Made by a program: the position numbers and the translations under genes | Shown here: piece by piece, positions 1 through 8,479 of the stretch | Numbering within the stretch: the first letter of the stretch is position 1 | Layout: the number at the start of each line of letters is the position of its first letter | The notes under the pieces: generated by a model | The model's input: the letters and a program-made list of their open reading frames with translations, nothing else | Database searches by the model: none | Told to the model about the DNA's origin: nothing | Assembly: GCF_900176565.1 (NCBI RefSeq) | Contig: NZ_FXEH01000006.1 | Location: 620,001-684,000, forward strand | Origin: Thalassobacillus devorans | Lineage (GTDB): Bacteria > Bacillota > Bacilli > Bacillales > Halobacillaceae | Direction: 5' to 3' | DNA length: 64,000 nucleotides

Positions 1-579
1 GGGAATGGTACCGGACCAGGTGACGTAAGCGGTCAGCTCAATCGGTTTGTAGCGGCGGAAGAACGGTTTTTGGAAAACGAAAAAAATGGACGTTGCGATC
101 GTCGCCATTACTAATAGCATTGCCCCAGAAGACAGGGTGAAGCTCGATCCGGAAGAGCCGACCGTGATTAGCAGGATGCCGACAAATCCGATGCCGAGGC
201 CGATCCAGCCGAAGGTGCCGAGCTTTTCTTTTAACGCGATGACGGCAATGATCGCTGTGAAAATTGGCGCGGCTCCGATCAGCATGCCGGCGGTTCCGGA
301 CGAGACGGTGATTTCACCAAATGTAACACCGGTGTGATAGATACTTATGCCGACAAATCCAAGGGCCAAAAGCGGGAGAACATCTTTTTTAACCGGCAGC
401 TTAAACTTCACGCCTGGCCACAGGGCGTAAATCGCGAACAGGGCGGATGCGATCAGGTAACGGAACAGCACCAGGTGTCCCGCGGTATAGCCGCCGTGGA
501 GGCTCGCGCGGATCGCGGCAAATGTCGAACCCCAGATCAGTACCGTAATAAATGCCAGTGTAAATGCCTGTTTGTTCAT
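1..579 (-). CDS. EamA/DMT-family transporter, 3' end cut by window edge
   Basis: Inner-membrane drug/metabolite transporter of the EamA family. About 193 residues are visible, starting MNKQAFTLAF with the family's N-terminal helix (VLIWGSTFAAIRASL). Roughly six hydrophobic helices can be seen of the usual ten; the rest lies before base 1. The ATG is preceded by AAGGAGG, which overlaps the stop region of the gene just upstream (597-1580), so the two exporters are probably one transcript. Substrate unknown. The divergent XRE-cupin regulator is a plausible controller. Confidence 0.85.
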   Translation of the reverse strand, partial: MNKQAFTLAFITVLIWGSTFAAIRASLHGGYTAGHLVLFRYLIASALFAIYALWPGVKFKLPVKKDVLPLLALGFVGISIYHTGVTFGEITVSSGTAGMLIGAAPIFTAIIAVIALKEKLGTFGWIGLGIGFVGILLITVGSSGSSFTLSSGAMLLVMATIATSIFFVFQKPFFRRYKPIELTAYVTWSGTIP

Positions 580-596
580 TCACAGCAACCTCCTTT

Positions 597-1580
597 TCAA
601 GCACCGAATGATTCCTTTTTTGCTTCCTTGTTCGGGGAAGCAGAGATCTTTTTTGTAAAATAACTGTGCAGCGCCATGCCAGTGATGATGATGAAAAGTC
701 CCGCCAGGGCGATGCCACTAGGGAGCGGGGCTGACAGCAGCCAGGCTTCTCCGAGCAGAACAAATAATACCTGTGTGGACTGGGTCGCTTCGACGGCAGC
801 AAGCTTTCCTTGATTTTTTCTCGCCCGGTCCGTTGCAATGAAAAATAATGTCGTTGCGATAACACCGGAGCTGATCGCGACAATGAACGTCTGCAGCAGC
901 TGGTCATTGGACGGGGCGCCAGCAGTGACCCAACCGGCAGCCGCGATGAGCAGCCAGAACGGAAGGCTTGCGAGGGTCATGCCGAGCACCCGTTGAAAGG
1001 TATCGAGCCTTCCGCCGCACACCTCCATCATTTTCCGGTTTCCGAGCGGGTACGCAAACGCTGCGACCACGACCGGCAGCACGCCGATCAGCATTTCATA
1101 AATCGTCAGCTCGCCTGCTTTTTGCACCTGGATTAATGCCACTCCAAAAAGAATCAACAGGGAAAACGTCAGGGCCCTCACTTCCAGCTTGTTCCGTACT
1201 TTGACTGGTCCTTCGGCGGTCTCGACTGTTTTGTGAAAAAGCGGGCCAAGCAGCGCTCCGGCAACAATCGTCATTTGCCAGGTACCGGCGACAAGCCAGC
1301 CGGGCCCGTAGGCTGCCGCGTAGGTTAGCGGAGCATAAAATAAAACAAATCCGACAAAACTCCAAGTGATCCAAGGAAAAGGATTACGTCTTAATTCGGC
1401 AATCACTTGCCGGCCATTCTTCCTAACGAGTACAATAAGAATTAAAAACGGTACCATAAAAAGAAAACGCAGCGATGAACTCCATAACCAGCTGCCGCCC
1501 GACAACTCCATGGAGCGGTTCAAGATGAAGGTCACCGCAAAGAAAACAGACGCCAAAATCCCAATAAGAATTTCTTTCAT
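597..1580 (-). CDS. DMT-superfamily multidrug-resistance-type efflux transporter
   Basis: A 327-residue integral membrane protein with about ten hydrophobic helices in two halves, typical of the drug/metabolite transporter superfamily (the EmrE-like, double-length group). The N-terminus has the helix IGILASVFFAVTFILNRSME and the C-terminus ends in a short Lys-rich tail. It is followed after 17 bases by another EamA exporter on the same strand and is divergent from an XRE-cupin regulator, so a regulated export operon is likely. Substrate cannot be told from sequence. Confidence 0.8.
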   Translation of the reverse strand: MKEILIGILASVFFAVTFILNRSMELSGGSWLWSSSLRFLFMVPFLILIVLVRKNGRQVIAELRRNPFPWITWSFVGFVLFYAPLTYAAAYGPGWLVAGTWQMTIVAGALLGPLFHKTVETAEGPVKVRNKLEVRALTFSLLILFGVALIQVQKAGELTIYEMLIGVLPVVVAAFAYPLGNRKMMEVCGGRLDTFQRVLGMTLASLPFWLLIAAAGWVTAGAPSNDQLLQTFIVAISSGVIATTLFFIATDRARKNQGKLAAVEATQSTQVLFVLLGEAWLLSAPLPSGIALAGLFIIITGMALHSYFTKKISASPNKEAKKESFGA

Positions 1581-1644
1581 ATCATCCCCGCTTTTTCAAT
1601 TTGTAAAGTATACTATTTATCCTATAAACTATATTATACATATA

Positions 1645-1665
1645 TTCCTAGTGCCTGCCTAGGAA
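1645..1665. promoter_or_regulatory. Palindrome between exporter pair and XRE-cupin gene, candidate operator
   Basis: TTCCTAG (1645-1651) and CTAGGAA (1659-1665) form a perfect 7-bp dyad with a 7-nt spacer. It sits directly before the ribosome site of the XRE-cupin gene in the 105-bp divergent promoter region. Its position suggests an operator for that regulator; this is inference. Confidence 0.4.
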
Positions 1666-1685
1666 ATTCAGGAAGGAGAAATCCA

Positions 1686-2267
1686 GTGGACGAGTACCAG
1701 AAAGAAGTGGAAAAGTTAGCGAAGCAAGTAGGTTCCACCCTAAGAAACATCCGAAAAGAAAAAGGAATCAGCCTTCAGCAGCTTAGTGAACAGACGGGGG
1801 TTAGTGCGCTGACGCTAGGGAACATCGAGCGAGGCGAGGCTAACCCGTCGCTTGCTGTGATTTGGAAGATAGCGAATGGCTTAAGGATTCCGATCTCGAT
1901 GCTTTTGAATGAACAGCAGGAAGTGAAAATATCCCCGAACCATGAAGGGAATCGGGTTCTCAGTGACGACGAAGCCATCCGGCTCGAGCCAATGTTTGAT
2001 ACATCGGGCTATGGCTCGATGGAAATTCACCGCGCCTTTTTGAAAGGGAATGAGACGTACGCCCCCGGTGCCCACCAGCCAGGCGTGGTTGAGTATGTGA
2101 CCGTGATGGAAGGGGAAGTGCAGGTGAAAGTCGACGATGAGGTCTACCACTTGTATGAGTATGACTCGATCAAGTTCAAAGGCGACAGGGAGCACGCCTA
2201 CATCAATCCGACCGACCAGGTCGCAGTCCTGCATTTTGTCATGACCTATGCCGATGGCCGGCGGTGA
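1686..2267 (+). CDS. XRE-family regulator with C-terminal cupin sensor
   Basis: A 193-residue transcription factor. Residues about 14-70 are a helix-turn-helix of the XRE type (LRNIRKEKGISLQQLSEQ, then SALTLGNIERGEANPSL), and residues about 110-185 are a cupin beta-barrel, the common ligand-sensing arrangement. The start is a GTG at 1686 behind AGGAAGGAGA. It is divergent from two exporter genes, so it probably controls them. The ligand is unknown. Confidence 0.88.
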   Translation: MDEYQKEVEKLAKQVGSTLRNIRKEKGISLQQLSEQTGVSALTLGNIERGEANPSLAVIWKIANGLRIPISMLLNEQQEVKISPNHEGNRVLSDDEAIRLEPMFDTSGYGSMEIHRAFLKGNETYAPGAHQPGVVEYVTVMEGEVQVKVDDEVYHLYEYDSIKFKGDREHAYINPTDQVAVLHFVMTYADGRR

Positions 2268-2282
2268 GTTATTTGATGGTTA

Positions 2283-2536
2283 GCGGACAGGATCGAGGAC
2301 GACAAGCAGAAATCTGTCCGCAAAGTGTGGTGAACAGGACAGGATCGGACGAAAAGACGAAAAAGTTGTCCGCAAAGCATGGGGAACAGGACAGGATCGG
2401 ACGAAAAGACGAAAAAGTTGTCCGCAAAGCGTGGGGAAGCGGACAGAATCAGGCGAAAAGACGAAAAAGTTGTCCTCAAAGCATGGGGAAGCGGACAGGA
2501 TCGGGAAGTAAAAGCAATAAGCTGTCCGCTTAGAAG
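2283..2536. repeat. Five-unit tandem array, period 52 nt, each unit a possible hairpin
   Basis: GGACAG recurs at 2285, 2337, 2389, 2441 and 2493, exactly 52 nt apart. Each unit reads roughly GGACAGGATCGGACGAAAAG, then a short A-rich stretch, then TTGTCCGCAAAG and a TGGGGAA tail. Within units GGACA pairs with TGTCC; in the first and last units this extends to GCGGACAG/CTGTCCGC. The period is not a multiple of three, so it is not a protein repeat. It fills the gap between the XRE-cupin gene and the deaminase. Function unknown. Confidence 0.9.
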
Positions 2537-2598
2537 GTGAACCACGACAAGAAGACCAAAGCAGTTTTATAACCATTATTATAGGAGGGAGAATCTTT

Positions 2599-3048
2599 AT
2601 GGATCAGTTTATGAAGCGAGCAGTTGACTTAGCTGTAAACAACGTACGCGAAGGCGGTCAGCCTTTTGGCGCGGTACTGGTTAAAAATAATCAAGTTGTA
2701 GCTGAAGGGGTTAATGAACTGCATCAAGCTTATGATGTCAGTGGGCATGCGGAGCTGCTTGCCATCCGCCGGGCGCAGGAAGAACTGAAGACGCATGATC
2801 TGTCTGGATTTACGATGTATGCCAGTGGCGAGCCGTGCCCGATGTGCTTGACCGCGATGTATTTTGCAGGTATCGAAGATGTTTATTATGCTGCGTCCGT
2901 GGATAAGGCGGTAGAAGCGGGGTTAGGTAAGTCGAAGCAAGTGTATGACGATTTGCAAAAACAGAAAGAAGAGCGCTCGCTTGTGATGAAGCACGTGCCG
3001 TTGGAAGAGGGACAGGAAGATCCGATGAAACTCTGGAAAGAACAATAA
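2599..3048 (+). CDS. Nucleoside/guanine deaminase-like zinc enzyme
   Basis: A 149-residue member of the cytidine/deoxycytidylate deaminase fold. The zinc site is plain: HAE (His50, Glu52) and PCPMC (Cys80, Cys83). Length and the ending (MKLWKEQ) resemble the B. subtilis guanine deaminase group, but substrate choice cannot be fixed by eye; related proteins act on guanine, cytosine or other bases. The ribosome site is AGGAGGGAGA. It stands alone, flanked by two unusual tandem-repeat arrays. Confidence 0.8.
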   Translation: MDQFMKRAVDLAVNNVREGGQPFGAVLVKNNQVVAEGVNELHQAYDVSGHAELLAIRRAQEELKTHDLSGFTMYASGEPCPMCLTAMYFAGIEDVYYAASVDKAVEAGLGKSKQVYDDLQKQKEERSLVMKHVPLEEGQEDPMKLWKEQ

Positions 3049-3067
3049 AATAGGTTATCGGGAGATC

Positions 3068-3193
3068 TTCTTCCTTAACATGGCAGGATTCTGACTTAAC
3101 GAGGGTATGTTCTGTCCTATCTCAAACATGTTCCGCCCTGTCTCGATAAACTTCTGCCCTAACGAAAGAGTCTTCTTACCTAACGATCGCGAG
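3068..3193. repeat. Six-unit tandem array, period 21 nt (TTCTGMCYTAAC type)
   Basis: Units start at 3068, 3089, 3110, 3131, 3152 and 3173, exactly 21 nt apart. Each begins with a 12-nt core close to TTCTGMCYTAAC followed by 9 variable bases. The same core and period return at 43216-43341 and, degraded, at 47816. On the minus strand the units read as heptapeptides of the L-G/S-Q-N type. No promoter or stable hairpin is evident. Confidence 0.88.
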
Positions 3194-3205
3194 GAGTGTG
3201 ATGAA

Positions 3206-3628
3206 TTGATTAATGTCAGAGAAATACCAGTGAAAGATACATATGAATTGCGGAGCAAGCGTCCCGAGCTGGCTGCTGATGCGCCACAGTATCCAGGGGA
3301 TGACGAGGAATTCACCTTTCATTTAGGAGCGTTTGAAAACAGGGAGCTGACCGGAATTTCCTCTTTTTATATGGAAGCGACGGACGCTGTGTCCTCTCCG
3401 AAACAGATTCGCCTCCGGGGCATGGCGTTCGATGATCCGGATCAGGCCCTTCGGGTTGCTACGACGTTACTGCATAAGGCGAACCGGATTCTTTATCATG
3501 GTAATGCCGAGTACCTTTGGTGTGAGGAGCCGAAGGAAGTGCAGGCTTTTTATGAACGAATCGGATTTATTCCAGCAGAAGAAACGACGCACGGGATTAT
3601 TTTTTATAAAAAAATAGTAAAACCTTGA
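3206..3628 (+). CDS. GNAT-family N-acetyltransferase
   Basis: A 140-residue acetyltransferase-like protein; the fold is suggested by the central strand QIRLRGMAFDD, a following helix, and the C-terminal AFYERIGFIP segment typical of GNAT proteins. I place the start at the TTG at 3206 because GAGGAG lies 9 nt upstream and because the longer open frame back to 3107 merely reads through the 21-nt repeat array. Substrate unknown. A terminator follows at 3634. Confidence 0.7.
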   Translation: MINVREIPVKDTYELRSKRPELAADAPQYPGDDEEFTFHLGAFENRELTGISSFYMEATDAVSSPKQIRLRGMAFDDPDQALRVATTLLHKANRILYHGNAEYLWCEEPKEVQAFYERIGFIPAEETTHGIIFYKKIVKP

Positions 3629-3633
3629 TAGTC

Positions 3634-3657
3634 AGAAGCAGGTTTAGGCCTGCTTCT
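3634..3657 (+). terminator. Intrinsic terminator after acetyltransferase
   Basis: A 9-bp stem AGAAGCAGG/CCTGCTTCT with a 6-nt loop, followed by TTGTCTATTGTTT. Confidence 0.7.
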
Positions 3658-3681
3658 TTGTCTATTGTTTATGACTCTGGT

Positions 3682-3698
3682 TGTTCACCTTCTGTTCA
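3682..3698 (+). promoter_or_regulatory. Direct-repeat box upstream of two-component system
   Basis: TGTTCA at 3682-3687 and again at 3693-3698, 11 bp apart, the spacing expected for an OmpR-family response regulator. A TATAAT lies at 3739-3744 with no recognisable -35, consistent with an activated promoter. The same repeat (TGTTAA CCTTC TGTTCA) occurs at 5815-5831 before the next operon. Confidence 0.6.
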
Positions 3699-3766
3699 TT
3701 TTTGAAATTTATCATGATAGGTCGGAAGGAAAGTCTCTTATAATAGTAGGGAAAGGGTGAACGTAA

Positions 3767-4444
3767 ATGACATCGATTGTGGTGGTGGATGATGATCAGG
3801 CGATATTGAATCTCGTGGACATCCAGCTGAAGGATGCCGGCTACCATGTCTGGAAGGCGGCGAATGGAAACAAGGCGCTGGAAATTCTGGAATCTCAGGC
3901 GATTGACCTGGCGGTGGTGGATGTCATGATGCCGCACATGGATGGCTATACATTGACGGAAATTGTGAAGTCGGATTTTGAGATCCCGGTGATCCTTTTA
4001 ACGGCGAAAGGGGAAATCGAGGATAAGGAGAAAGGATTTCGCTCCGGGTCGGATGATTATGTCGTGAAGCCTTTCCATCCGAAGGAACTGCTGTTCCGGG
4101 TTCAGGCGGTGCTGCGGCGCTATGATAAACCGGCAGATACAGTGATAAAAATCGCCGGACTCACAATTAATCGTAAAAATTATGAAGTCCAGTCTGGGAC
4201 CCGGACGATTCTGATGCCGCGAAAAGAATTCGAGCTCCTGTCACTGCTTGCTTCCCGGCCAAACCAGGTGATGACGCGGGATTTTCTGATCGAGCAGATT
4301 TGGGGGATTGATTTTGAAGGGGATGAACGGACCGTCAACGTCCATATCAAAAGAATCCGGGAGCGGCTCGCCAAATTGACGGAGGAAATTACGATTCGTA
4401 CGGTGCGCGGGGTCGGCTACCGGTTAGAGGTTGAGGGGTCATGA
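3767..4444 (+). CDS. OmpR/PhoB-family response regulator
   Basis: A 225-residue regulator. The receiver domain (1-115) has the acidic pair Asp9/Asp10, phosphoacceptor Asp52 in VVDVMMP, Thr79 and Lys101 in VKPF. The winged-helix output domain follows (about 128-222, ending TVRGVGYRLE). Its stop overlaps the start of the histidine kinase by 4 bp (ATGA). The gene is preceded by an 11-bp-spaced direct repeat that also precedes the downstream transporter operon, suggesting autoregulation and control of that operon. It resembles the YvrH/YkoG type regulators. Confidence 0.93.
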   Translation: MTSIVVVDDDQAILNLVDIQLKDAGYHVWKAANGNKALEILESQAIDLAVVDVMMPHMDGYTLTEIVKSDFEIPVILLTAKGEIEDKEKGFRSGSDDYVVKPFHPKELLFRVQAVLRRYDKPADTVIKIAGLTINRKNYEVQSGTRTILMPRKEFELLSLLASRPNQVMTRDFLIEQIWGIDFEGDERTVNVHIKRIRERLAKLTEEITIRTVRGVGYRLEVEGS

Positions 4445-5808
4445 AGACGCTCTATTCCAGGTTTCTGATCGTGACGCTTTTGATCATCACAGGCAGCACG
4501 ATTATTGGATTTTTATTTTCGAATTCCTATTATCATCAAAAAGTGAAGCCGGAGAATGATGAGAAGAATATGGAGATTATCACCGGTATAGCAAGCTTTG
4601 CAGAAAATCAGGACGACCTTGACAGTTATCTGGAGCAAATGGGGTCGGCCGGCTACCAGCTCTATCTCGTCGATTCATCCGGGGAGGATAAGTTTTACGG
4701 GGGAGAATTTCGGGACAAAGAGCTGCCAGGAACCATCGTCGAACAGGTGCTGGCCGGGGGAGATTATCACGGCATGAAAAACTTCCCCCGGGAAACGTTC
4801 GTGTCGGGATTTTTTGCCGATGAATTAAGAAACACGGTCGGGACTTCATTCGATTATAACGGAGAGAGGTATGCGCTGTTTATGCGTCCCGATATTGAGC
4901 TGTTGTTCAGCGAGGTTCATATTCTGCTTGGCTGGATTGTCGTGATTATGCTGGTACTAACGATTGTCGCTGTCCTGATTGCCGCCCGAATGCTTGTTAA
5001 TCCGATTCGAAAGCTTTCGAATGCTACCCATAAAGTTGTCGATGAAAATTTTGATGTTCAGCTTGATATCCAGCGTACCGACGAAATCGGGCATTTGGCG
5101 GACCGGTTCAATCACATGACCAGAAGGCTCGGCGAGCTCGATGCTATGCGGAAATCGTTCATATCGAATGTCTCTCATGATATTCAGTCCCCGCTGTTGA
5201 ATATCCAGGGCTATGCCCGCCTGTTGGAAAACGATACGTTGACGAACGAGGAAAAGCAGGACTACATCAACGTCATCAAGGATGAAACGGAACGGATGTC
5301 GATGCTCTCGAAACAGCTGCTCGTTTTAACTTCCCTTGATCAAAAAGGAAAGCTGGAGAAAAAAGAAGCAGTAGATGTGACCGCGCAATTGAAGGAAACG
5401 ATTCACAAATATCGCTGGCTGTTTGAGGAGAAAGACCTGTTTGTGACGTATGATTTGGAGGAAGCGGTCCTTTTGGGGGATGAGGCGATGCTCTATGCGG
5501 TCTGGGAAAACCTCCTGACCAACGCCATCAAATATAACCGACCCGACGGTTCAATTGAAATTTCGCTCCAAAACAAAGCGGCCGAAGTGGCAATTGAGTT
5601 TCGCGACTCGGGAATTGGCATGACGCCGGAAGAACAGGAGCTTATTTTTGAGCGGTTTTACCGGGCTGATGAAGCAAGAACGACGGAGGGAACAGGACTT
5701 GGCCTGTCGATTGTCAATCAAGTGATCGATATGCATGGTGGGACCATTACGGTCGAGAGCGAACAAGATGCTGGAACCAGCTTCTTCGTTGTTTTGCCGA
5801 AAAAATAA
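4441..5808 (+). CDS. Sensor histidine kinase partner of the response regulator
   Basis: A 455-residue membrane kinase: transmembrane helix 8-26, an extracellular domain to about 160, helix 162-184, HAMP about 185-237, then a HisKA dimerisation domain with His246 in the motif VSHDIQSPL and an ATPase domain with the N box (WENLLTNAIKYN), DSGIGM and GTGLGLSI. The IQSPL form of the H box is seen in YvrG-like kinases. The stimulus is unknown; the neighbouring MMPL exporter hints at envelope or lipid stress. Confidence 0.93.
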   Translation: MKTLYSRFLIVTLLIITGSTIIGFLFSNSYYHQKVKPENDEKNMEIITGIASFAENQDDLDSYLEQMGSAGYQLYLVDSSGEDKFYGGEFRDKELPGTIVEQVLAGGDYHGMKNFPRETFVSGFFADELRNTVGTSFDYNGERYALFMRPDIELLFSEVHILLGWIVVIMLVLTIVAVLIAARMLVNPIRKLSNATHKVVDENFDVQLDIQRTDEIGHLADRFNHMTRRLGELDAMRKSFISNVSHDIQSPLLNIQGYARLLENDTLTNEEKQDYINVIKDETERMSMLSKQLLVLTSLDQKGKLEKKEAVDVTAQLKETIHKYRWLFEEKDLFVTYDLEEAVLLGDEAMLYAVWENLLTNAIKYNRPDGSIEISLQNKAAEVAIEFRDSGIGMTPEEQELIFERFYRADEARTTEGTGLGLSIVNQVIDMHGGTITVESEQDAGTSFFVVLPKK

Positions 5809-5814
5809 TCAATC

Positions 5815-5831
5815 TGTTAACCTTCTGTTCA
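5815..5831 (+). promoter_or_regulatory. Second copy of direct-repeat box, before MMPL operon
   Basis: TGTTAA (5815-5820) and TGTTCA (5826-5831) with the same 5-nt CCTTC spacer as the box at 3682-3698. It lies between the kinase stop and the next gene, so the response regulator probably drives the 5883-8473 genes. Confidence 0.58.
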
Positions 5832-5882
5832 CTTTTCTCCTTTATCTTTAATGATGGAAGTGATGTTAAAGGAGGAAAAACA

Positions 5883-6296
5883 ATGGAAGCATATAGTAGA
5901 TTATTAATAAGGGTGTCTGCTGTTTTCGCTTTGCTCGGTGCGCTCATCGGCGCGCACATGGCAGGCGCGGGGTCTTACGCGCTCAGGCCGATTCATGCAC
6001 ATATTCTTGTGGTGGGATGGCTGTCCTTATTTGCCTGGGGTGTTTATTATAAACTATTTACGATAACATCCGAAAAGCTTGCCACCGCGCAGGTATGGAC
6101 TGGCATTATCGGGGCGACTGGACTGACAACAGGAATGTGGGTGCATTTTCTTAACCTGCTCAGCATGCCGAAAGCCGTTTCGCTCGGTTTATATATCGGC
6201 GGTGGTTCGGTTCTGATCATCAGCTTTGTGCTGTTTTTGATTTCGACATTTTTTATCGCGTCGACGGATGTGGAGACAGGTGGGGTATCATCATGA
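5883..6296 (+). CDS. Four-helix membrane protein resembling a heme-copper oxidase subunit I fragment
   Basis: A 137-residue integral membrane protein with four hydrophobic helices. The second helix, RPIHAHILVVGWLSLFAWG, holds a His-x-His-x8-Gly pattern like that of the N-terminal heme-ligating helix of heme-copper oxidases and NnrS-like proteins. I do not recognise an assigned function. It has a strong AAAGGAGG site and overlaps the MMPL gene by 4 bp (ATGA), so the two are translationally coupled. It is probably controlled by the upstream two-component system. Confidence 0.75.
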   Translation: MEAYSRLLIRVSAVFALLGALIGAHMAGAGSYALRPIHAHILVVGWLSLFAWGVYYKLFTITSEKLATAQVWTGIIGATGLTTGMWVHFLNLLSMPKAVSLGLYIGGGSVLIISFVLFLISTFFIASTDVETGGVSS

Positions 6297-8473
6297 GTAA
6301 GTTATTTCGTTATACCAGTAGTAAAAAAGGAATGATCATCAGTTTATCGGTATGGCTCGTTGTCATGCTGGGGTTGAGTTTTCTGGCACCTGGTGCAAGG
6401 GATTCGGCCGTCAACACGGCAGGGGAAGGACTGCCGGATGATGCCCCGTCTGTAGTGGCTGATGAAAAAATAAAAGCGCATTTTGAAGATAATGACAGTC
6501 TGCCTGCTATCCTCGTCTTCCATGATCCAGAGGGGCTGGGGGAACAAGGGATAACCGAAGTGGCAGATGGGCTGAAGGCGATCGAAGATCTTCCGTCTGA
6601 ACAGAGGGAAGCCATTAAAGAAGTGCTGCTATTGGAGCAGCTGCCTCCCCAGGCACAGCAGTCGTTCTTATCCGAAGATGAAACTACGCTGGTCGTGCCG
6701 GCTGAGCTGAAAAAAGGTTTGGAGATGGAAGAAGTCAACGAATCCGTAGTGGCAATGGAAGAGACGATTCAAGGTGCCCTGGGTGAAGGAATCGAGGTCT
6801 CCATTACAGGACCGGCGGGGATTTCTTCCGATGCATTGGAATTGTTCTCAAGCGGGGATATGGTGCTGTTGTTCGCGACAGTCGCCCTTATTCTTGTTTT
6901 ACTGATTGTGATTTACCGATCCCCGCTCCTCGCTTTGATTCCGCTGATTGCCGCAGCAATCGTCTATGAAGTCGTCAACCGTGCAATCGGAATCGGCGGT
7001 ACGAACGGCTGGTTTACGGTAGAGACACAGGCATTATCGATTATGATGATATTGTTGTTTGCCGCTATCACCGATTACTCGCTGTTTGTTTTTTCGAGAT
7101 TTCGGGAGGAGCTTCAGCGGGTGGAAAGTAAATATGAAGCGATGCAGCTGGCGATGAGTCGTGTCGGAGAGCCGATTTTCTTCAGCGGGGCAACCGTGCT
7201 TGTTGCCGTCATCACGCTCATCGTGGCTATTTATGAACCGTACCGCAACTTTGCACCCGTATTTTCCGTCGCGATGGCCATTATTCTGCTGGCCGGACTG
7301 ACACTTGTCCCTGCATTGTTCACATTCTTCGGGAGAAGGGCGTTCTGGCCGTCGATTCCCCGTACAGGTACGGAAAATGTCGCCAAAACGAACAAGGTGT
7401 GGGGCAAAATCAGCCATGCGGTGACGAAAAAGCCTCTCGTCAGTGGGGTAGCGGTGCTTGTACTGCTCGGGCTGTTTTCAGTAAATGCGTTTCAGGTCAA
7501 CTATTCCTATAACCTGCTGCAGTCGTTCCCGAAGGATATGACCTCCCGGGAAGGATTTGACTTAATCGAGGAAAAATATAACCCGGGCGAAGTGGCGCCG
7601 ACGACCGTACTGGTTACTGCTGAATCAGCACTGGATCAGGAAACGGTTGAATCTTTGGCACAGCAGCTGGAGAAGCAGGAGCACGTAGAGGAAGTGACCG
7701 TAAACGCTCGTGATTTTCTGTCAGACGACGAAACTGCTGCCAAGCTGAGTCTTGTTTTTACAGGAAATCCTTATCAGCATGAAGCATTCGATGCGATGGA
7801 AAAACTGCGGGAAAACAAAGCGAACCTACTGGACGCTAGTGGATTGGACTCAGGGGAACACGAAATTTACTTTTCCGGAGAAACAGCGACCAATCTCGAT
7901 ATCCGGGAACGGAACAACCGCGATACGATTCTGGTGATGACACTGGTCACGGTACTGATTACGATCATGCTCGGGTTCCAGTCACGCTCCATTATTGCAC
8001 CTATTTACATGATGGCAACAATTCTATTGTCGTTCAGTGCTGCTCTGGGTATTTCCGATTATATCTTTAAAAATATATTCGGATATGAGCAGATGAGTTA
8101 CCGGATTCCACTGTACGCGTTTGTCTTCCTCGTTGCCCTAGGGGTGGATTATAATATTATGCTTGTGTCCCGAATCCAGGAAGCATACCGGAAGCTTTCG
8201 CTTAAGGACGCTGTCCAGCAGGGAATTTCCCGCACAGGCGGCGTCATATCTTCCGCTGGTCTCATTCTTGCCGCAACCTTTGCGGTTTTGACGACCCAGC
8301 CGATTATGGAATTGTTTATGTTTGGTTTTGTCGTTGCTGTCGGTGTGTTGATCGATACGTTTCTAGTACGGACGATTCTGACACCGGCGATCATTTTGCT
8401 GCTTGGAAAATTGAGTTTTTATCCGTTTGGTAAAAACAAAGAAACCGCTTCGCGTGTAGAGGGAAAAGGGTAA
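6293..8473 (+). CDS. MMPL-family (RND superfamily) membrane transporter
   Basis: A 726-residue exporter with the duplicated MMPL layout: one helix near residue 15, a large external loop, a five-helix sterol-sensing-like bundle (about 185-350), a second external loop after the helix near 385, then a final five-helix bundle (about 545-705). Relatives export lipids, siderophores or drugs in a proton-driven way. It is the last gene of the operon behind the two-component system. Substrate unknown. Confidence 0.9.
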   Translation: MSKLFRYTSSKKGMIISLSVWLVVMLGLSFLAPGARDSAVNTAGEGLPDDAPSVVADEKIKAHFEDNDSLPAILVFHDPEGLGEQGITEVADGLKAIEDLPSEQREAIKEVLLLEQLPPQAQQSFLSEDETTLVVPAELKKGLEMEEVNESVVAMEETIQGALGEGIEVSITGPAGISSDALELFSSGDMVLLFATVALILVLLIVIYRSPLLALIPLIAAAIVYEVVNRAIGIGGTNGWFTVETQALSIMMILLFAAITDYSLFVFSRFREELQRVESKYEAMQLAMSRVGEPIFFSGATVLVAVITLIVAIYEPYRNFAPVFSVAMAIILLAGLTLVPALFTFFGRRAFWPSIPRTGTENVAKTNKVWGKISHAVTKKPLVSGVAVLVLLGLFSVNAFQVNYSYNLLQSFPKDMTSREGFDLIEEKYNPGEVAPTTVLVTAESALDQETVESLAQQLEKQEHVEEVTVNARDFLSDDETAAKLSLVFTGNPYQHEAFDAMEKLRENKANLLDASGLDSGEHEIYFSGETATNLDIRERNNRDTILVMTLVTVLITIMLGFQSRSIIAPIYMMATILLSFSAALGISDYIFKNIFGYEQMSYRIPLYAFVFLVALGVDYNIMLVSRIQEAYRKLSLKDAVQQGISRTGGVISSAGLILAATFAVLTTQPIMELFMFGFVVAVGVLIDTFLVRTILTPAIILLLGKLSFYPFGKNKETASRVEGKG

Positions 8474-8479
8474 ACTATT

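Noticed and set aside
334-663. 109-codon ORF opposite the first two exporter genes
   Set aside because: Antisense shadow of clear transporter genes; composition is that of reversed coding sequence.
3107-3205. N-terminal extension of the acetyltransferase
   Set aside because: It translates the 21-nt array; the GAGGAG and TTG at 3206 give a normal-length GNAT protein.
3682-3698. PhoP box of phosphate control
   Set aside because: The repeats read TGTTCA rather than TTAACA-type; the adjacent regulator is the more economical candidate.
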